This document shows positions 1 through 8,498 of a stretch of DNA of 64,000 bases, piece after piece. A program made the translations under genes and the position numbers. Source of the stretch: Sinorhizobium fredii NGR234 (GTDB lineage: Bacteria > Pseudomonadota > Alphaproteobacteria > Rhizobiales > Rhizobiaceae). The DNA lies in assembly GCF_000018545.1 (NCBI RefSeq), contig NC_012586.1, positions 1,612,001 through 1,676,000 on the forward strand. The letters are read 5' to 3'. Under the pieces are notes generated by a model. That model saw only the letters and a program-made list of their open reading frames with translations, had not been told where the DNA came from and searched no databases. Each line of letters begins with the position of its first letter. The first letter of the stretch is position 1.

Positions 1-191
1 TTGATGGCGACGGCGGTGGCGTTCGGATTCGTGCGGTCGAGCGTTGTCAGCAAACCATTGTGCAGGATCAGATCGGCGCTCATTGGCTTGTCTCCTGAAG
101 TCGAAGCGGAATTGGCGGCGCGCGCCGGTGAAAACAGGTTCGGGAGCGCCAGCGCGGACGCCGCCCCGAGAAAACCGCGGCGGGTCGGCAT
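1..191 (-). CDS. Tat-exported amidohydrolase, N-terminal part only
   Basis: The gene runs off the left edge, so only the first 63 or so residues are visible. They begin with a twin-arginine leader (MPTRRGFLGAASALAL) ending near an Ala-Arg-Ala-Ala cleavage site, followed by a stretch (SADLILHNGLLTTLDRTNP) typical of the N-terminal beta strands of YtcJ-type metal-dependent amidohydrolases. The ATG overlaps the stop of the XapX gene upstream (TAATG), so the two are translationally coupled. An inner ATG at 83 would give a cytoplasmic form beginning MSADLI; the in-frame RRGFLG leader favours the longer product. Family assignment rests on a short N-terminus and is moderately secure; substrate unknown. 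Confidence 0.7.
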   Translation of the reverse strand, partial: MPTRRGFLGAASALALPNLFSPARAANSASTSGDKPMSADLILHNGLLTTLDRTNPNATAVAI

Positions 192-481
192 TAGCCGATC
201 CTCCGTGTCGGTGCCCGGTCGGAGGCACCAGCATGATCATGATCTGCCCCGGTCGGCAGTTCCCCGAAGACGTGCGGGATGCAGCGGCTGCCGACCCAGG
301 AAACGGTGAGCGGATTGCCTGACATTAGGCGCTTGACGAGAGGCACCGCCTGTTCGCCGACGAGGATCCCCAGGAGCCCCACCAGCGCGATCACCGGCGG
401 AGCCGGCGAGCGAACGTTGAGCAGGCTGTAGATGACACCGACGAGGAGCCCGGCCCCGAGCGAGAGGAGATACATCTTCAT
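191..481 (-). CDS. XapX domain small membrane protein
   Basis: A 96-residue protein with two hydrophobic segments (about residues 2-18 and 28-48) and the XapX signature: the N-terminal GAGLLVGVIYSLLNVRSPAPP and the following VIALVGLLGILVGEQ. The C-terminal tail (SWVGSRCIPHVFGE) also recurs in XapX proteins. Start chosen at the ATG at 481 because an AAAGGAA ribosome site sits 7 nt upstream; the in-frame TTG at 487 lies too close to it. It ends in a TAATG overlap with the exported amidohydrolase and lies 87 nt downstream of the isochorismatase-type hydrolase, so the three probably form one transcript. XapX has no established biochemical function. Confidence 0.8.
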   Translation of the reverse strand: MKMYLLSLGAGLLVGVIYSLLNVRSPAPPVIALVGLLGILVGEQAVPLVKRLMSGNPLTVSWVGSRCIPHVFGELPTGADHDHAGASDRAPTRRIG

Positions 482-568
482 CGTCAATTCCTTTGTTCCG
501 CTTGCGGTCGCTGCTCCGACCGCAAGCGTGCGGCCGGAGCGATGCTCTACGGATGAGCCCAGTGGATG

Positions 569-1225
569 TCAGTGGCCTTCGGAAGCGCCGAACATGGTCT
601 TGGCGTAGATGATGCCGAGGCCATAGGCGCCACCAAACTTCTTGGCGATGCCGGTGGTCATGTCGTAGGTCTCGGTGCGGGCCCAGTCGCGCTGCAGCTC
701 GAGCATATACTGGAGTGAGGTCATCGGCCGAACGCCGGCCTGCACCATGCGGTCCATCGCGCGCTCGTGCGCCTCGTCGGACACGTCGCCACAGGCGTCG
801 GCGATCACGTAGACCTCGAAGCCTTGATCGAGAGCTGACAGGGTCGGACCAACAATGCAGACCGATGTCCAAAGCCCGCAGAACACGAGGCGCTTCTTGC
901 CGATGCGGTTGACTTCTTCGATTACCGCGGCGTCTTCCCAGGTGTTCATGGAGGTGCGGTCGAGAAGCGGCTGTCCGGGGAAGGCATCGGTGATCTCGGC
1001 GAACATGGGCCCGGAGAAGCTCTTTTCCGCAACCGTCGTCAGGATCGTGGGGACCTTGAAACCGGCAGCCGCGTTGGCGACCAGGGCCGCATTGTTGCGC
1101 AGTTGCACAGCGTCGATCGACTTTGTCGCAAACGACATTTGCGATTGGAAGTCGATCATGATCAGCGCGTGATCCTTGGGCGAGACGAGGAGGTTGCCGG
1201 GGGTCGGTGTTGCGTTCAGCGTCAT
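569..1225 (-). CDS. Isochorismatase-family cysteine hydrolase (YcaC-like)
   Basis: A 218-residue cytoplasmic protein of the isochorismatase-like alpha/beta fold. It shows the DFQSQM strand after the first beta strand (catalytic Asp, near residue 26), the lysine region, and the nucleophile elbow GLWTSVCIVGPTLSAL carrying the catalytic Cys. It resembles YcaC-type hydrolases, whose natural substrates are mostly unknown. Start set at the ATG at 1225, preceded by AGAAAGAGG; an in-frame upstream start at 1264 would include that ribosome site in the coding sequence. The 236-nt gap upstream to the AraC gene, same strand, probably holds its promoter. Neighbouring XapX and amidohydrolase genes suggest hydrolysis of an amide or ester compound. 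Confidence 0.87.
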   Translation of the reverse strand: MTLNATPTPGNLLVSPKDHALIMIDFQSQMSFATKSIDAVQLRNNAALVANAAAGFKVPTILTTVAEKSFSGPMFAEITDAFPGQPLLDRTSMNTWEDAAVIEEVNRIGKKRLVFCGLWTSVCIVGPTLSALDQGFEVYVIADACGDVSDEAHERAMDRMVQAGVRPMTSLQYMLELQRDWARTETYDMTTGIAKKFGGAYGLGIIYAKTMFGASEGH

Positions 1226-1461
1226 GATACTGGCCTCTTTCTGTTGGTTGCCGATGTTCACCACTATGCCGATGATGGGATCGCGATTCTTGTAGCGAAC
1301 GACGGACTTTTGTATTTTTTAATCGCCGCCGGTTCCGAGGCCGATGCGAGATCAAGAGCCGTAGTTGAGCCACCGAGACACGCTTCAACCGAGCGGCATG
1401 GTGCTCTTTGCCCTCCCAGAGGCCCTCGTTGTCCGATCTGCTGTTTGTCGTTGAGCCTTGC

Positions 1462-2268
1462 TCAGGACTGCCGGCTTCGTCTCCAGGCGCCGGGGGTGGT
1501 GCCCATCGCCTGTACAAATGCACGTGTGAAGTGGCTTTGGTCGGAGAAGCCGCAGACGCGGGCGATCTCGCTCAACTGGGCTTGTGAGAACTGCAGCAGA
1601 TCAACGGCCTTTTCGATGCGCTGTTGCTGCAGCCATCGATGCGGCGTTTTCCCCATGGTTTCGCGGAAGGCACGAAGAAAAGCTGCCTGCGAGAGATTGC
1701 AGGCCGAAGCGAGCTGTTCGATGCTCAGTTCACCATTCAACTGGCTCTGGACGAGGTCCCTGATCCTGGCCTGGCAGCGTGCGGAAAGCCGGCGTCCGCT
1801 GGCGGCCGCGCCTCCGCAGCCGTTGCCGTACTGCTGAACGACATAAACCCCAATTGCGATCGAGAGCTGGTCAACGAACAAGGCGCTTCTGTTCGCGCTT
1901 CCGTCCACTGTCGCAAACAAGGCGCTCAGCATGCCACCGAGCACTGGATCTGCGTGCGCGGCAATCGGGCGCAATTCGCTGACACTTCTCAGGTCCGCCG
2001 CGTCGGCGATCCGCTCGAGCGCGTTGTGATTGATTTCAACAAGCATGAAGTCGAATGAACCGCTGAGATCGGCGCGATAGTCATCGGCGAAAGTCCGCAG
2101 GTAAACGGCGTTCTGGTCGAAATCATGGACGGTCGAATGATGCTCTTTGAAGATCCGGCGCCTGTGTCCGCCTGCTGCGGAAAGACCAAGCAGATATCCG
2201 CGCCCGGTCGCCGGTGTCGTGACCCTGTCCGGCGGCGCCGACGCCGACCGCTTGCGATAGAACGTCAT
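1462..2268 (-). CDS. AraC-family transcriptional regulator
   Basis: The C-terminal 100 residues form a double helix-turn-helix AraC domain: first helix LSIEQLASACNLSQAAFLRAF, then the typical GKTPHRWLQQQRIEKA linker, second helix LSEIARVCGFSDQSHFTRAF, and the terminal GTTPGAWRR. The N-terminal region is a poorly conserved ligand or dimerisation domain. The start is uncertain: the ATG at 2268 has the best ribosome site (GAGGG, about 8 nt upstream), while in-frame ATGs at 2310 and 2367 would lengthen it to 282 or 301 residues. It lies upstream of the isochorismatase-type hydrolase on the same strand and may control it. First of three AraC genes in tandem. Confidence 0.85.
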   Translation of the reverse strand: MTFYRKRSASAPPDRVTTPATGRGYLLGLSAAGGHRRRIFKEHHSTVHDFDQNAVYLRTFADDYRADLSGSFDFMLVEINHNALERIADAADLRSVSELRPIAAHADPVLGGMLSALFATVDGSANRSALFVDQLSIAIGVYVVQQYGNGCGGAAASGRRLSARCQARIRDLVQSQLNGELSIEQLASACNLSQAAFLRAFRETMGKTPHRWLQQQRIEKAVDLLQFSQAQLSEIARVCGFSDQSHFTRAFVQAMGTTPGAWRRSRQS

Positions 2269-2529
2269 ATCGCGGCCCTCGATAGTCCGGTCGTCGTCGA
2301 GCCTGTCCATCGAGCAGCCGAGACTGTCATGTCTTTTGGTTGCTGCGATGGAAGCGACGCCCGTCATGCCTTGGGTCCCGTGCTTTGAGCCTACCTGTAG
2401 CCCGAGCGAGCCCATGTGCGGAGATCTCCGAGTCGCTCTGAATTGGCGCATCATCGCCGCGACTGCGACAACGTTCTTGTACAAAACTCACGCGTTTTGA
2501 ACGATGTGGGCCAATGGAAGTGATTAGAC

Positions 2530-3456
2530 TCAAAGCGGATCCAAGGCCACGCCGAGCGGCCTATTCTTTCGTCTGAAGCGTGCCGGTGTGTCGCCCGTCA
2601 GACTAGTGAACACTCTGGTCATGTGGCTCTGATCGGCGAAGCCGCAATTGATCGCGACCTCCGCAATCGACAGGTCCTGCAACAACAGCTCCTTGACCCG
2701 CGCGACCCGGTACTCGGTCAGCCATTTCGAAGGGGTGCGCGCAAAGCTCTCCTTGAAAGCCTTGTTGAAATAGCTGCGCGACAGTTCGCAGCGAGAAGCC
2801 AGATCTCCGATCGAGAACGGCTTGTTGAAATGAGCTGCGAGAAATTCGGTAGCGAGTCTTTCCTGCCAGGGCGCCAAGGTCCCTTTCTTGTCCACCGGAA
2901 AGTGCAGGCCGCCATAGGTCTGACTGAGATGCGCCAGCATGGCGAGATTGATCTGCTCCAGGAACAGAGGATTGGCCTGTTCCGGGTTGTCGAGCGACGG
3001 GAGCAATGCCTGCGCGAGCCCGTGCATCACGGGATCGATGCGACCCGAGAAGCAAGAAAGCGCGACGTATTCGCTGCGCCCGACCTCCTCCGCAAAGGCG
3101 CGCAGGCGGGCAAATGGAATCTGGAAACGAACGTTGTCGAACGGGGAGAGTGAATGACATTGCCATTCATCGCGAAGATCGGTGATCGTAAGCGAGGCCT
3201 TGGCACCCCCGCCGTCATGCACCAACTCGGCACCTCGCCACAACCTCTGGGAATTGAAGTCACGCAGTTGAACGGTGACGCCAAATGCTTCCGAGCGCGG
3301 AATGACGGCTGCGTCCATATCGAAGCGATCGGAATACGTCCTGGTGACAATGATGTCGCCGGAAGCAACTGATTTGACGATCGGGCCCAGCCGATGACGT
3401 GTGCCGTTCAATCCCTCATGCAGGTCCATCGGCGTCGTCTCCAGATAACTGGCCAT
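2530..3456 (-). CDS. AraC-family transcriptional regulator
   Basis: A 308-residue regulator with the AraC DNA-binding domain at about residues 200-300: helix FSIGDLASRCELSRSYFNKAF, linker ARTPSKWLTEYRVARVK, second helix LSIAEVAINCGFADQSHMTRVF and end SLTGDTPARFRR. The N-terminal 190 residues resemble the AraC-binding-like domains of regulators that begin by sensing small hydrophobic ligands, but no ligand can be inferred. No clear ribosome site precedes the ATG at 3456; an in-frame ATG lies at 3429. It is about as divergent from its two AraC neighbours as unrelated members are, so a recent tandem duplication is unlikely. Confidence 0.87.
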   Translation of the reverse strand: MASYLETTPMDLHEGLNGTRHRLGPIVKSVASGDIIVTRTYSDRFDMDAAVIPRSEAFGVTVQLRDFNSQRLWRGAELVHDGGGAKASLTITDLRDEWQCHSLSPFDNVRFQIPFARLRAFAEEVGRSEYVALSCFSGRIDPVMHGLAQALLPSLDNPEQANPLFLEQINLAMLAHLSQTYGGLHFPVDKKGTLAPWQERLATEFLAAHFNKPFSIGDLASRCELSRSYFNKAFKESFARTPSKWLTEYRVARVKELLLQDLSIAEVAINCGFADQSHMTRVFTSLTGDTPARFRRKNRPLGVALDPL

Positions 3457-3568
3457 GTGCGACCGTCAGTGCTGTCTCCAGGGCTACAATAGTGCCGGAT
3501 CGACTGCAGTGCGATCTCTACAATAGTCCCGAGGTTTGAATGGAAAATGGCCTCATTGCACAAAACCG

Positions 3569-4474
3569 TCACTGTAACCAACGCGCCCGCCAGGCCCCTG
3601 GGGTGCTGCCCGTCACGCGACGGAAACCCGTGATAAAGTGATTCTCGTCGGTGAAGCCGCAGCGGGTGGCGATCTCCGGTACTGTCAAAGAATGCTCGCC
3701 GAGGTACTGCTTGGCACGTGCTGTGCGATAGCCCAGAAGCCACTGTTGCGGCGTCTGACCCGTCACCCCCTTGAAGCCTGCGATAAAGCGACGGGTGGAA
3801 ACACCGGCCGCCGAAGCTGCTGCGGCCATTGAGAACTGATCGGCAAAATGGTCGATCATGAAGTCCTTGGCCGCCTTTTCCTGCCAAACGGAGAGGCGCG
3901 TTGAACTGGAGCCTGGCTGATCGGGATCGCCGTAGGCGTGAAGCAAGTGCGCACAGATGGCGATGGCAATGTGCTGTAAGACCGGGGCCTGGGAGTTCCC
4001 TTGCCTCTCGAACAGCGGCAGAAGCGCCGCTCCGAGATTGCACATCACATCATCGTGCTCGCCCCGCCGGCATCGAAGCCTCGTTGCTTTTGGGGCAGTG
4101 GAGAACTCTGAAACTTCCCGAAAGAGTTCTCGCGGTATTTGGAAGGCGAGGGAATCGAGATCGCTGGACAGCCGGATGCAGGCTCCATTGGCAAGGTCGA
4201 CGAGGCAAATGGAACCCTGCCGGAAGCGGCGTGTCTCGCTCTCGGTGCCATCGGGACCGACATCGCAATGATACGCATCCTTGAGGTACAGCATCAGAAA
4301 GTAAGCTTCGTCGGGCGGCAAGGACACCAGGCGGCTGGCGTTCCCGTCGAGCCGCCATTGCAGGCGCGTCACGGAAAATCCGGCGTCCCGAACCGGCCGA
4401 GCCGGGAGACATGGAGCATACGGCAGGCCGAAATGAGCGCCGACGCCCTCTTCCGTTCCCGTCCTGTGATTCAT
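3569..4474 (-). CDS. AraC-family transcriptional regulator
   Basis: A 301-residue regulator. The C-terminal AraC domain shows the helices FSMAAAASAAGVSTRRFIAGF and LTVPEIATRCGFTDENHFITGF around the linker GQTPQQWLLGYRTARAK, and ends GSTPGAWRARW. The ATG at 4474 is chosen because GGGAGG lies 5 nt upstream; the GTG two codons earlier overlaps that site. Third in the tandem row of AraC regulators, separated from the LysR gene by 126 nt. Target unknown. Confidence 0.87.
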   Translation of the reverse strand: MNHRTGTEEGVGAHFGLPYAPCLPARPVRDAGFSVTRLQWRLDGNASRLVSLPPDEAYFLMLYLKDAYHCDVGPDGTESETRRFRQGSICLVDLANGACIRLSSDLDSLAFQIPRELFREVSEFSTAPKATRLRCRRGEHDDVMCNLGAALLPLFERQGNSQAPVLQHIAIAICAHLLHAYGDPDQPGSSSTRLSVWQEKAAKDFMIDHFADQFSMAAAASAAGVSTRRFIAGFKGVTGQTPQQWLLGYRTARAKQYLGEHSLTVPEIATRCGFTDENHFITGFRRVTGSTPGAWRARWLQ

Positions 4475-4600
4475 CCGCACCTCCCAATGCTGCTAAAGGA
4501 AGCATGCCTGCAGGCGCCTTCAAATTCTTGTAACATTTGCTCGCCTTTTGCCGGAAAGGACACCTTTGAGCCGAAAACAGGACTGGAGTTCGCGGCGGCC

Positions 4601-5500
4601 TCACAGCGGGCGCGTATGGGTGACGTACTTTTCGAAGAAGTCCGAGAACCTTGCAACGCGCATCGGCAGCTTCTCGTAAGGCGGATAGTATAATGTCAGC
4701 CACAGTTCGGGAGGCTCCCACTCAGCAAGGACCTGCTTCAGAGTGCCGCGCGACAGCGCATCATCGACGATGAAATGCGGCAGCAGAGCCACGCCCTGCC
4801 CATCTTCCGCCAACCTGGCGATTAGCTCGCCGTTGTTCGCGGCCAGTACTTTGCCGGCCAACGCCTTTCGGGTCCGCCCGCCGTTCGTCAGCTCCCAGCT
4901 CTCGGCGATCGCCTCCTCGTCGTAGGCGATGCAGGCATGTCGATGCAGGTCATCGGGCATCTCGGGCGTTCCGAAAGCAGCGAGATGGCCTGGGGAGGCG
5001 ACAAGGATACGCCGCACGCGACATACTTTGCGCCATATTGTTGACTTGTCCCGCGGCGGCTCCGAAACCCTCAGTGCGAGATCGAACCTTTCGGACACGA
5101 TGTCGATGAACCGGTCTGTCAGGGACAGGGAAACACTCACCCGCGGAAATTCGGCCCGAAAGCCTGAAACGATGTCTGGCAGGATCTGTTGACCGATCGA
5201 CAGCGGCGCGTTGATGCGGATCAGCCCCGCCACGTCCCCATGCTCTTCGCGCAGATCCTCCCTCACTTGGTCGAACTGTCTGATTAGCGGCTCTACGCGC
5301 GCCGCGTAGACGGCTCCCGCGGACGTCAGGGAAACCTGACGTGTGGTGCGCAGCAGGAGCTGAACTCCCAGGCTCTCCTCCAGCGCACTGACGGCGCGGG
5401 TCACGGTCGGTGGTGTCATCGACAACTGTCGCGCCGCCGCCGTGAAGCTGCGCTGCTGCGCAACGGCCAGGAATACTCGGATATCGCTCAGATCGCTCAT
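4601..5500 (-). CDS. LysR-family regulator divergent from the dioxygenase/esterase pair
   Basis: A 299-residue LysR protein. The N-terminal winged helix is complete (IRVFLAVAQQRSFTAAARQL, then TPPTVTRAVSALEESLGVQL), followed by the linker helix and a substrate-binding fold with the usual RFDLALRV and DGQGVALLPHFIVDDAL motifs. It is transcribed away from the ring-cleaving dioxygenase gene, 122 nt between the two starts. In this family such geometry usually means the divergent gene is the target and the regulator represses itself. The gap contains an AT-rich stretch (5510-5545) suited to a LysR box. By analogy the effector would be a quinone or an electrophile, which is inference only. Confidence 0.9.
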   Translation of the reverse strand: MSDLSDIRVFLAVAQQRSFTAAARQLSMTPPTVTRAVSALEESLGVQLLLRTTRQVSLTSAGAVYAARVEPLIRQFDQVREDLREEHGDVAGLIRINAPLSIGQQILPDIVSGFRAEFPRVSVSLSLTDRFIDIVSERFDLALRVSEPPRDKSTIWRKVCRVRRILVASPGHLAAFGTPEMPDDLHRHACIAYDEEAIAESWELTNGGRTRKALAGKVLAANNGELIARLAEDGQGVALLPHFIVDDALSRGTLKQVLAEWEPPELWLTLYYPPYEKLPMRVARFSDFFEKYVTHTRPL

Positions 5501-5622
5501 GCCGTTTTATTGCAATACGTGAAATAAATTTGTCAATATTATTCCTGTTCACTTTCGTGACGGCCTGAGCGATTTTCTCTCCAGATCAGCCGATACACGC
5601 TAGCGCGGAGGGGAAACCTGCC

Positions 5623-6555
5623 ATGCTCACACAGATCAAAGGCCTTCATCACGTCACGTCGATGGCCGCCAGCGCCCAAGAGAACAGCGACTTCTTCACC
5701 AAAACGCTCGGCTTGCGCCGCGTGAAGAAGACAGTCAATTTCGACGATCCGGAGGTCTTTCACCTCTACTATGGTGACGAGATCGGTACGCCAGGCTCGG
5801 TGATGACGTATTTCCCGTTTCCCCACATTGCGAGGGGACGTCGTGGCGCTGGCGAAGTGGCCGAGACCTCCTTTGCCATCCCTGAGGGCACGCTCGGCTA
5901 CTGGAAGGAACGACTCGCCTCGCGCGGTGTCGCCGGATTTTCTGAGCACCAACTCTGGGGGGAGAAGCGCCTTCAGTTCAAGGGCCCGGACGGCGATGCC
6001 TTCTCTCTGGTCGAAGTGAAAAACGATCCGCGCCGCGGCTGGACCGGCACTGAGGTCGACGCGGACAAAGCCGTCAAGGGCTTCCACGGCGCAACTTTGC
6101 GTCTTACCGATCCTGGCGCAACGCGGGAACTTCTGAGCTTCATGGGTTACCAGGAGGTCGACCGCAAAGGCGAGTGGTCACGCTTCACGATCAGCGGCGG
6201 CAACGGCGCCGACGTCGTCGACCTGGAAATCGTTCCCGGTGCCGATCTTGCGCGGCTCGGCGCCGGCTCCGTGCATCACATCGCCTTCGCGGTGGAGGAT
6301 CGCGCGGCCCAGCTTGAGGTCCGCAAGGCTCTGATCGATACCGGCTATCAGGTCACGCCAGTTATCGATCGCGACTACTTTTGGGCGATTTACTTCCGCA
6401 CGCCCGGCGGTGTGCTGTTCGAGATCGCCACCAACGAGCCGGGATTTGATCGCGATGAAGACACCGAGCACCTCGGTGAGGTCCTGAAGCTTCCCACGCG
6501 CTACGAGCCCTATCGCGATCAGATCTCACGCCGCCTCGAGCCGATCAGAGACTGA
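5623..6555 (+). CDS. Ring-cleaving dioxygenase / glyoxalase-fold protein (MhqO-like)
   Basis: A 310-residue vicinal-oxygen-chelate protein with two glyoxalase-like halves. The first metal histidine is in GLHHVTSMAASAQENSDFF; the second half carries VHHIAFAVEDRAAQ and the metal Glu in GGVLFEIATNEPGF. Length and motif order match the MhqO family, implicated in quinone and methylhydroquinone resistance in Gram-positive bacteria and common with an MhqD-type hydrolase in proteobacteria. It starts an operon with the esterase 53 nt downstream and is divergent from a LysR gene. Likely role: handling of quinones or catechols; the substrate has not been shown for this subgroup. Confidence 0.9.
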   Translation: MLTQIKGLHHVTSMAASAQENSDFFTKTLGLRRVKKTVNFDDPEVFHLYYGDEIGTPGSVMTYFPFPHIARGRRGAGEVAETSFAIPEGTLGYWKERLASRGVAGFSEHQLWGEKRLQFKGPDGDAFSLVEVKNDPRRGWTGTEVDADKAVKGFHGATLRLTDPGATRELLSFMGYQEVDRKGEWSRFTISGGNGADVVDLEIVPGADLARLGAGSVHHIAFAVEDRAAQLEVRKALIDTGYQVTPVIDRDYFWAIYFRTPGGVLFEIATNEPGFDRDEDTEHLGEVLKLPTRYEPYRDQISRRLEPIRD

Positions 6556-6608
6556 CTCGCTTCGGGACCACACGGCAATTCGGGTCCGGCCCGACGGAGA
6601 AGACTACC

Positions 6609-7211
6609 ATGACGACCTCATCCTATCGGGCGCTCATGAGAGCGCCGCGACGCAACGCGCCCATTATCTTCGCGTTTCATGGCACGGGTGGAGACGAATA
6701 TCAGTTCGCCGACCTGGCCAGGCAAATCTTGCCGGATGCCGGGCTGATTTCGCCGCGTGGGGACGTCTCGGAGTTTGGCGCGCTGCGCTTCTTTCGCCGG
6801 ACGAGCGAAGGCTCCTATGACATGCAGGATCTGGCGAGGCGAACAGATAAGATGGTCGAGTTCATTGCTTCCCACAAAGCGGAAAATCCCGGACGAGCAA
6901 TATATGGATTCGGCTATTCAAACGGGGCAAACATCCTGGCGTCAGTTCTGTTCACGCAGCCCCAGCTTTTCGATCGAGCTGCGCTGCTCCATCCGCTCAT
7001 TCCTTGGATCCCCGCGGATAACAAGCAGTTGAAAGATCGGCGAATTCTGATCACCGCCGGCCAACGCGATCCGATCTCCCCGCTGCCCCTTACAGAGCGG
7101 CTCGTCGACTACTTTGCAGCGCAGAGAGCCCGGGTAGAAGCATGCTACCATTCCGGTGGACATGAGATCCGACCCGAGGAATTGCAAGCATTGCAATCGT
7201 TCCTGACCTGA
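6609..7211 (+). CDS. Alpha/beta hydrolase, phospholipase/carboxylesterase family (MhqD-like)
   Basis: A 200-residue single-domain alpha/beta hydrolase with the oxyanion region AFHGTGGDEYQF, the nucleophile elbow GFGYSNGANI (GxSxG), an Asp in ITAGQRDPISPL, and the catalytic His in CYHSGGHEI. These place it in the small carboxylesterase/phospholipase group that includes MhqD. GAAGACTACC, 53 nt after the dioxygenase, holds a weak ribosome site; the two are surely co-transcribed. MhqD/MhqO pairs are associated with quinone stress. No signal peptide, so cytoplasmic. A short GC-rich hairpin (GGCGGC/GCCGCC, near 7221-7237) follows the stop. Confidence 0.88.
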   Translation: MTTSSYRALMRAPRRNAPIIFAFHGTGGDEYQFADLARQILPDAGLISPRGDVSEFGALRFFRRTSEGSYDMQDLARRTDKMVEFIASHKAENPGRAIYGFGYSNGANILASVLFTQPQLFDRAALLHPLIPWIPADNKQLKDRRILITAGQRDPISPLPLTERLVDYFAAQRARVEACYHSGGHEIRPEELQALQSFLT

Positions 7212-7392
7212 AGAAATCGGCGGCGACCGGCCGCCTTGGCAACGGTCGGATTCTTCCTGAGGCGCCGCCGACATCTATTTATTCACGCCAGCCGAACGCA
7301 GATCTAAGGCCGGCCGCGACTGAAGACGAACTCTCGACCCACAGCGGCCGGTCGACGATCACACGAGCAATGTCCCGTAACGGATCTAGCGG

Positions 7393-8400
7393 TCATCCGC
7401 TTACCGATCCGGCGGTGTGGATGCGGACGCGATTGGCAGCAGCGGCAAGGCGGTCGGCTGCAAGGTCTCCGCCCATCACTGCTTCGACAACACCGTCGCA
7501 CAACTCTTCAAGATGGTGACCTCCGGCAACCAGCAACAGGTCCGTGCCAGCGTTCAACGAAGCAATTGCAGTGTCCAGCAGGTTCCGCTGACGCATCGTG
7601 GCCGGCGCATCGAGGTCGTCGCTGACGATCAGACCGTCAAATCCAAAATCACGACGGAGCATACTGATGATCGGTTCGGATGTGCATGCCGCATTTTCCG
7701 GATCGATCGCGGTCACCGGTGCGGGGCCAACCATTATCGCCTTTGTGCCGGCTCTGACAGCCGCATGAAAAGGCCCGGCGTTTTCAAGAATTTCTTCGCG
7801 GGAGGTATGAAGCGATACATCGGTGAGTGCCGGGTCGGCGTCTAGGTGATTGAACCCGGGAAAATGCTTCGTCGTTGCGATGACCCCGGCACGCTGCACT
7901 CCGCTGATATACGCGGAAACCAGGCGGCCGACCTCTTCCTTGTCGATACCGAGCGTGCGGCCCGCAAGCCATGGATTTTGCCCATCAACGATATCGGCAA
8001 TCGGAGCAAGGTACATCGTCACGCCCAGTGCTCGGGCCGCCTTTGCGTTCTCGAAACATCTGCCCTCCACTTCGACAAGCGAGAGCGATCTCGCTTCAAT
8101 GAGATCAGGCAGCGGAGGCGCAAGTCCCTCGAGCCGCCGAATACCTGACATCTCCTCATCGACCGCAACGATGAGGCGGGGGCAGACAACTTTCAACCTG
8201 GATATCGTGTCGAGAAACAGCGACGCGCTTTCCTTCAGCAGGCGTTCCTTGGACATCCTCCTGGCGACATACTCGCTTCGCGATTCGCCAATCAGGATTG
8301 AGCAGCCGCCGTTGCGTAAGAAGGGTTCCATGACGTCGTGAAAGTCCAGCGAGTCGAAAGCCGGAAGAAAAACCGCCCGTGCATCACGCTCAATCGTCAT
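7393..8400 (-). CDS. Glycoside hydrolase family 3 protein (NagZ/BglX-like)
   Basis: A 335-residue single-domain GH3 barrel without signal peptide, so cytoplasmic. The family lysine-histidine loop is present as ATTKHFPGFNHLDADP, and the nucleophile Asp is in LIVSDDLDAP. The KHFPG loop is followed by FNHLDADP instead of the GHGxTxxDSH of true NagZ N-acetylhexosaminidases, so the His/Asp general-acid dyad is not obvious and specificity probably differs. AGGAGCAGGAA gives a good ribosome site. It lies 98 nt downstream of the GMC gene on the same strand and may be the last member of the carbohydrate operon that begins at 19093. Confidence 0.85.
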   Translation of the reverse strand: MTIERDARAVFLPAFDSLDFHDVMEPFLRNGGCSILIGESRSEYVARRMSKERLLKESASLFLDTISRLKVVCPRLIVAVDEEMSGIRRLEGLAPPLPDLIEARSLSLVEVEGRCFENAKAARALGVTMYLAPIADIVDGQNPWLAGRTLGIDKEEVGRLVSAYISGVQRAGVIATTKHFPGFNHLDADPALTDVSLHTSREEILENAGPFHAAVRAGTKAIMVGPAPVTAIDPENAACTSEPIISMLRRDFGFDGLIVSDDLDAPATMRQRNLLDTAIASLNAGTDLLLVAGGHHLEELCDGVVEAVMGGDLAADRLAAAANRVRIHTAGSVSG

Positions 8401-8498
8401 TTCCTGCTCCTGCGAAAGCTGATTCTAAAGTCACGGCACCTACTCAAGCCCCGCGCCCACGGCCGTCATCGATGCCGTCGGACCCGGCGCATTACTCC

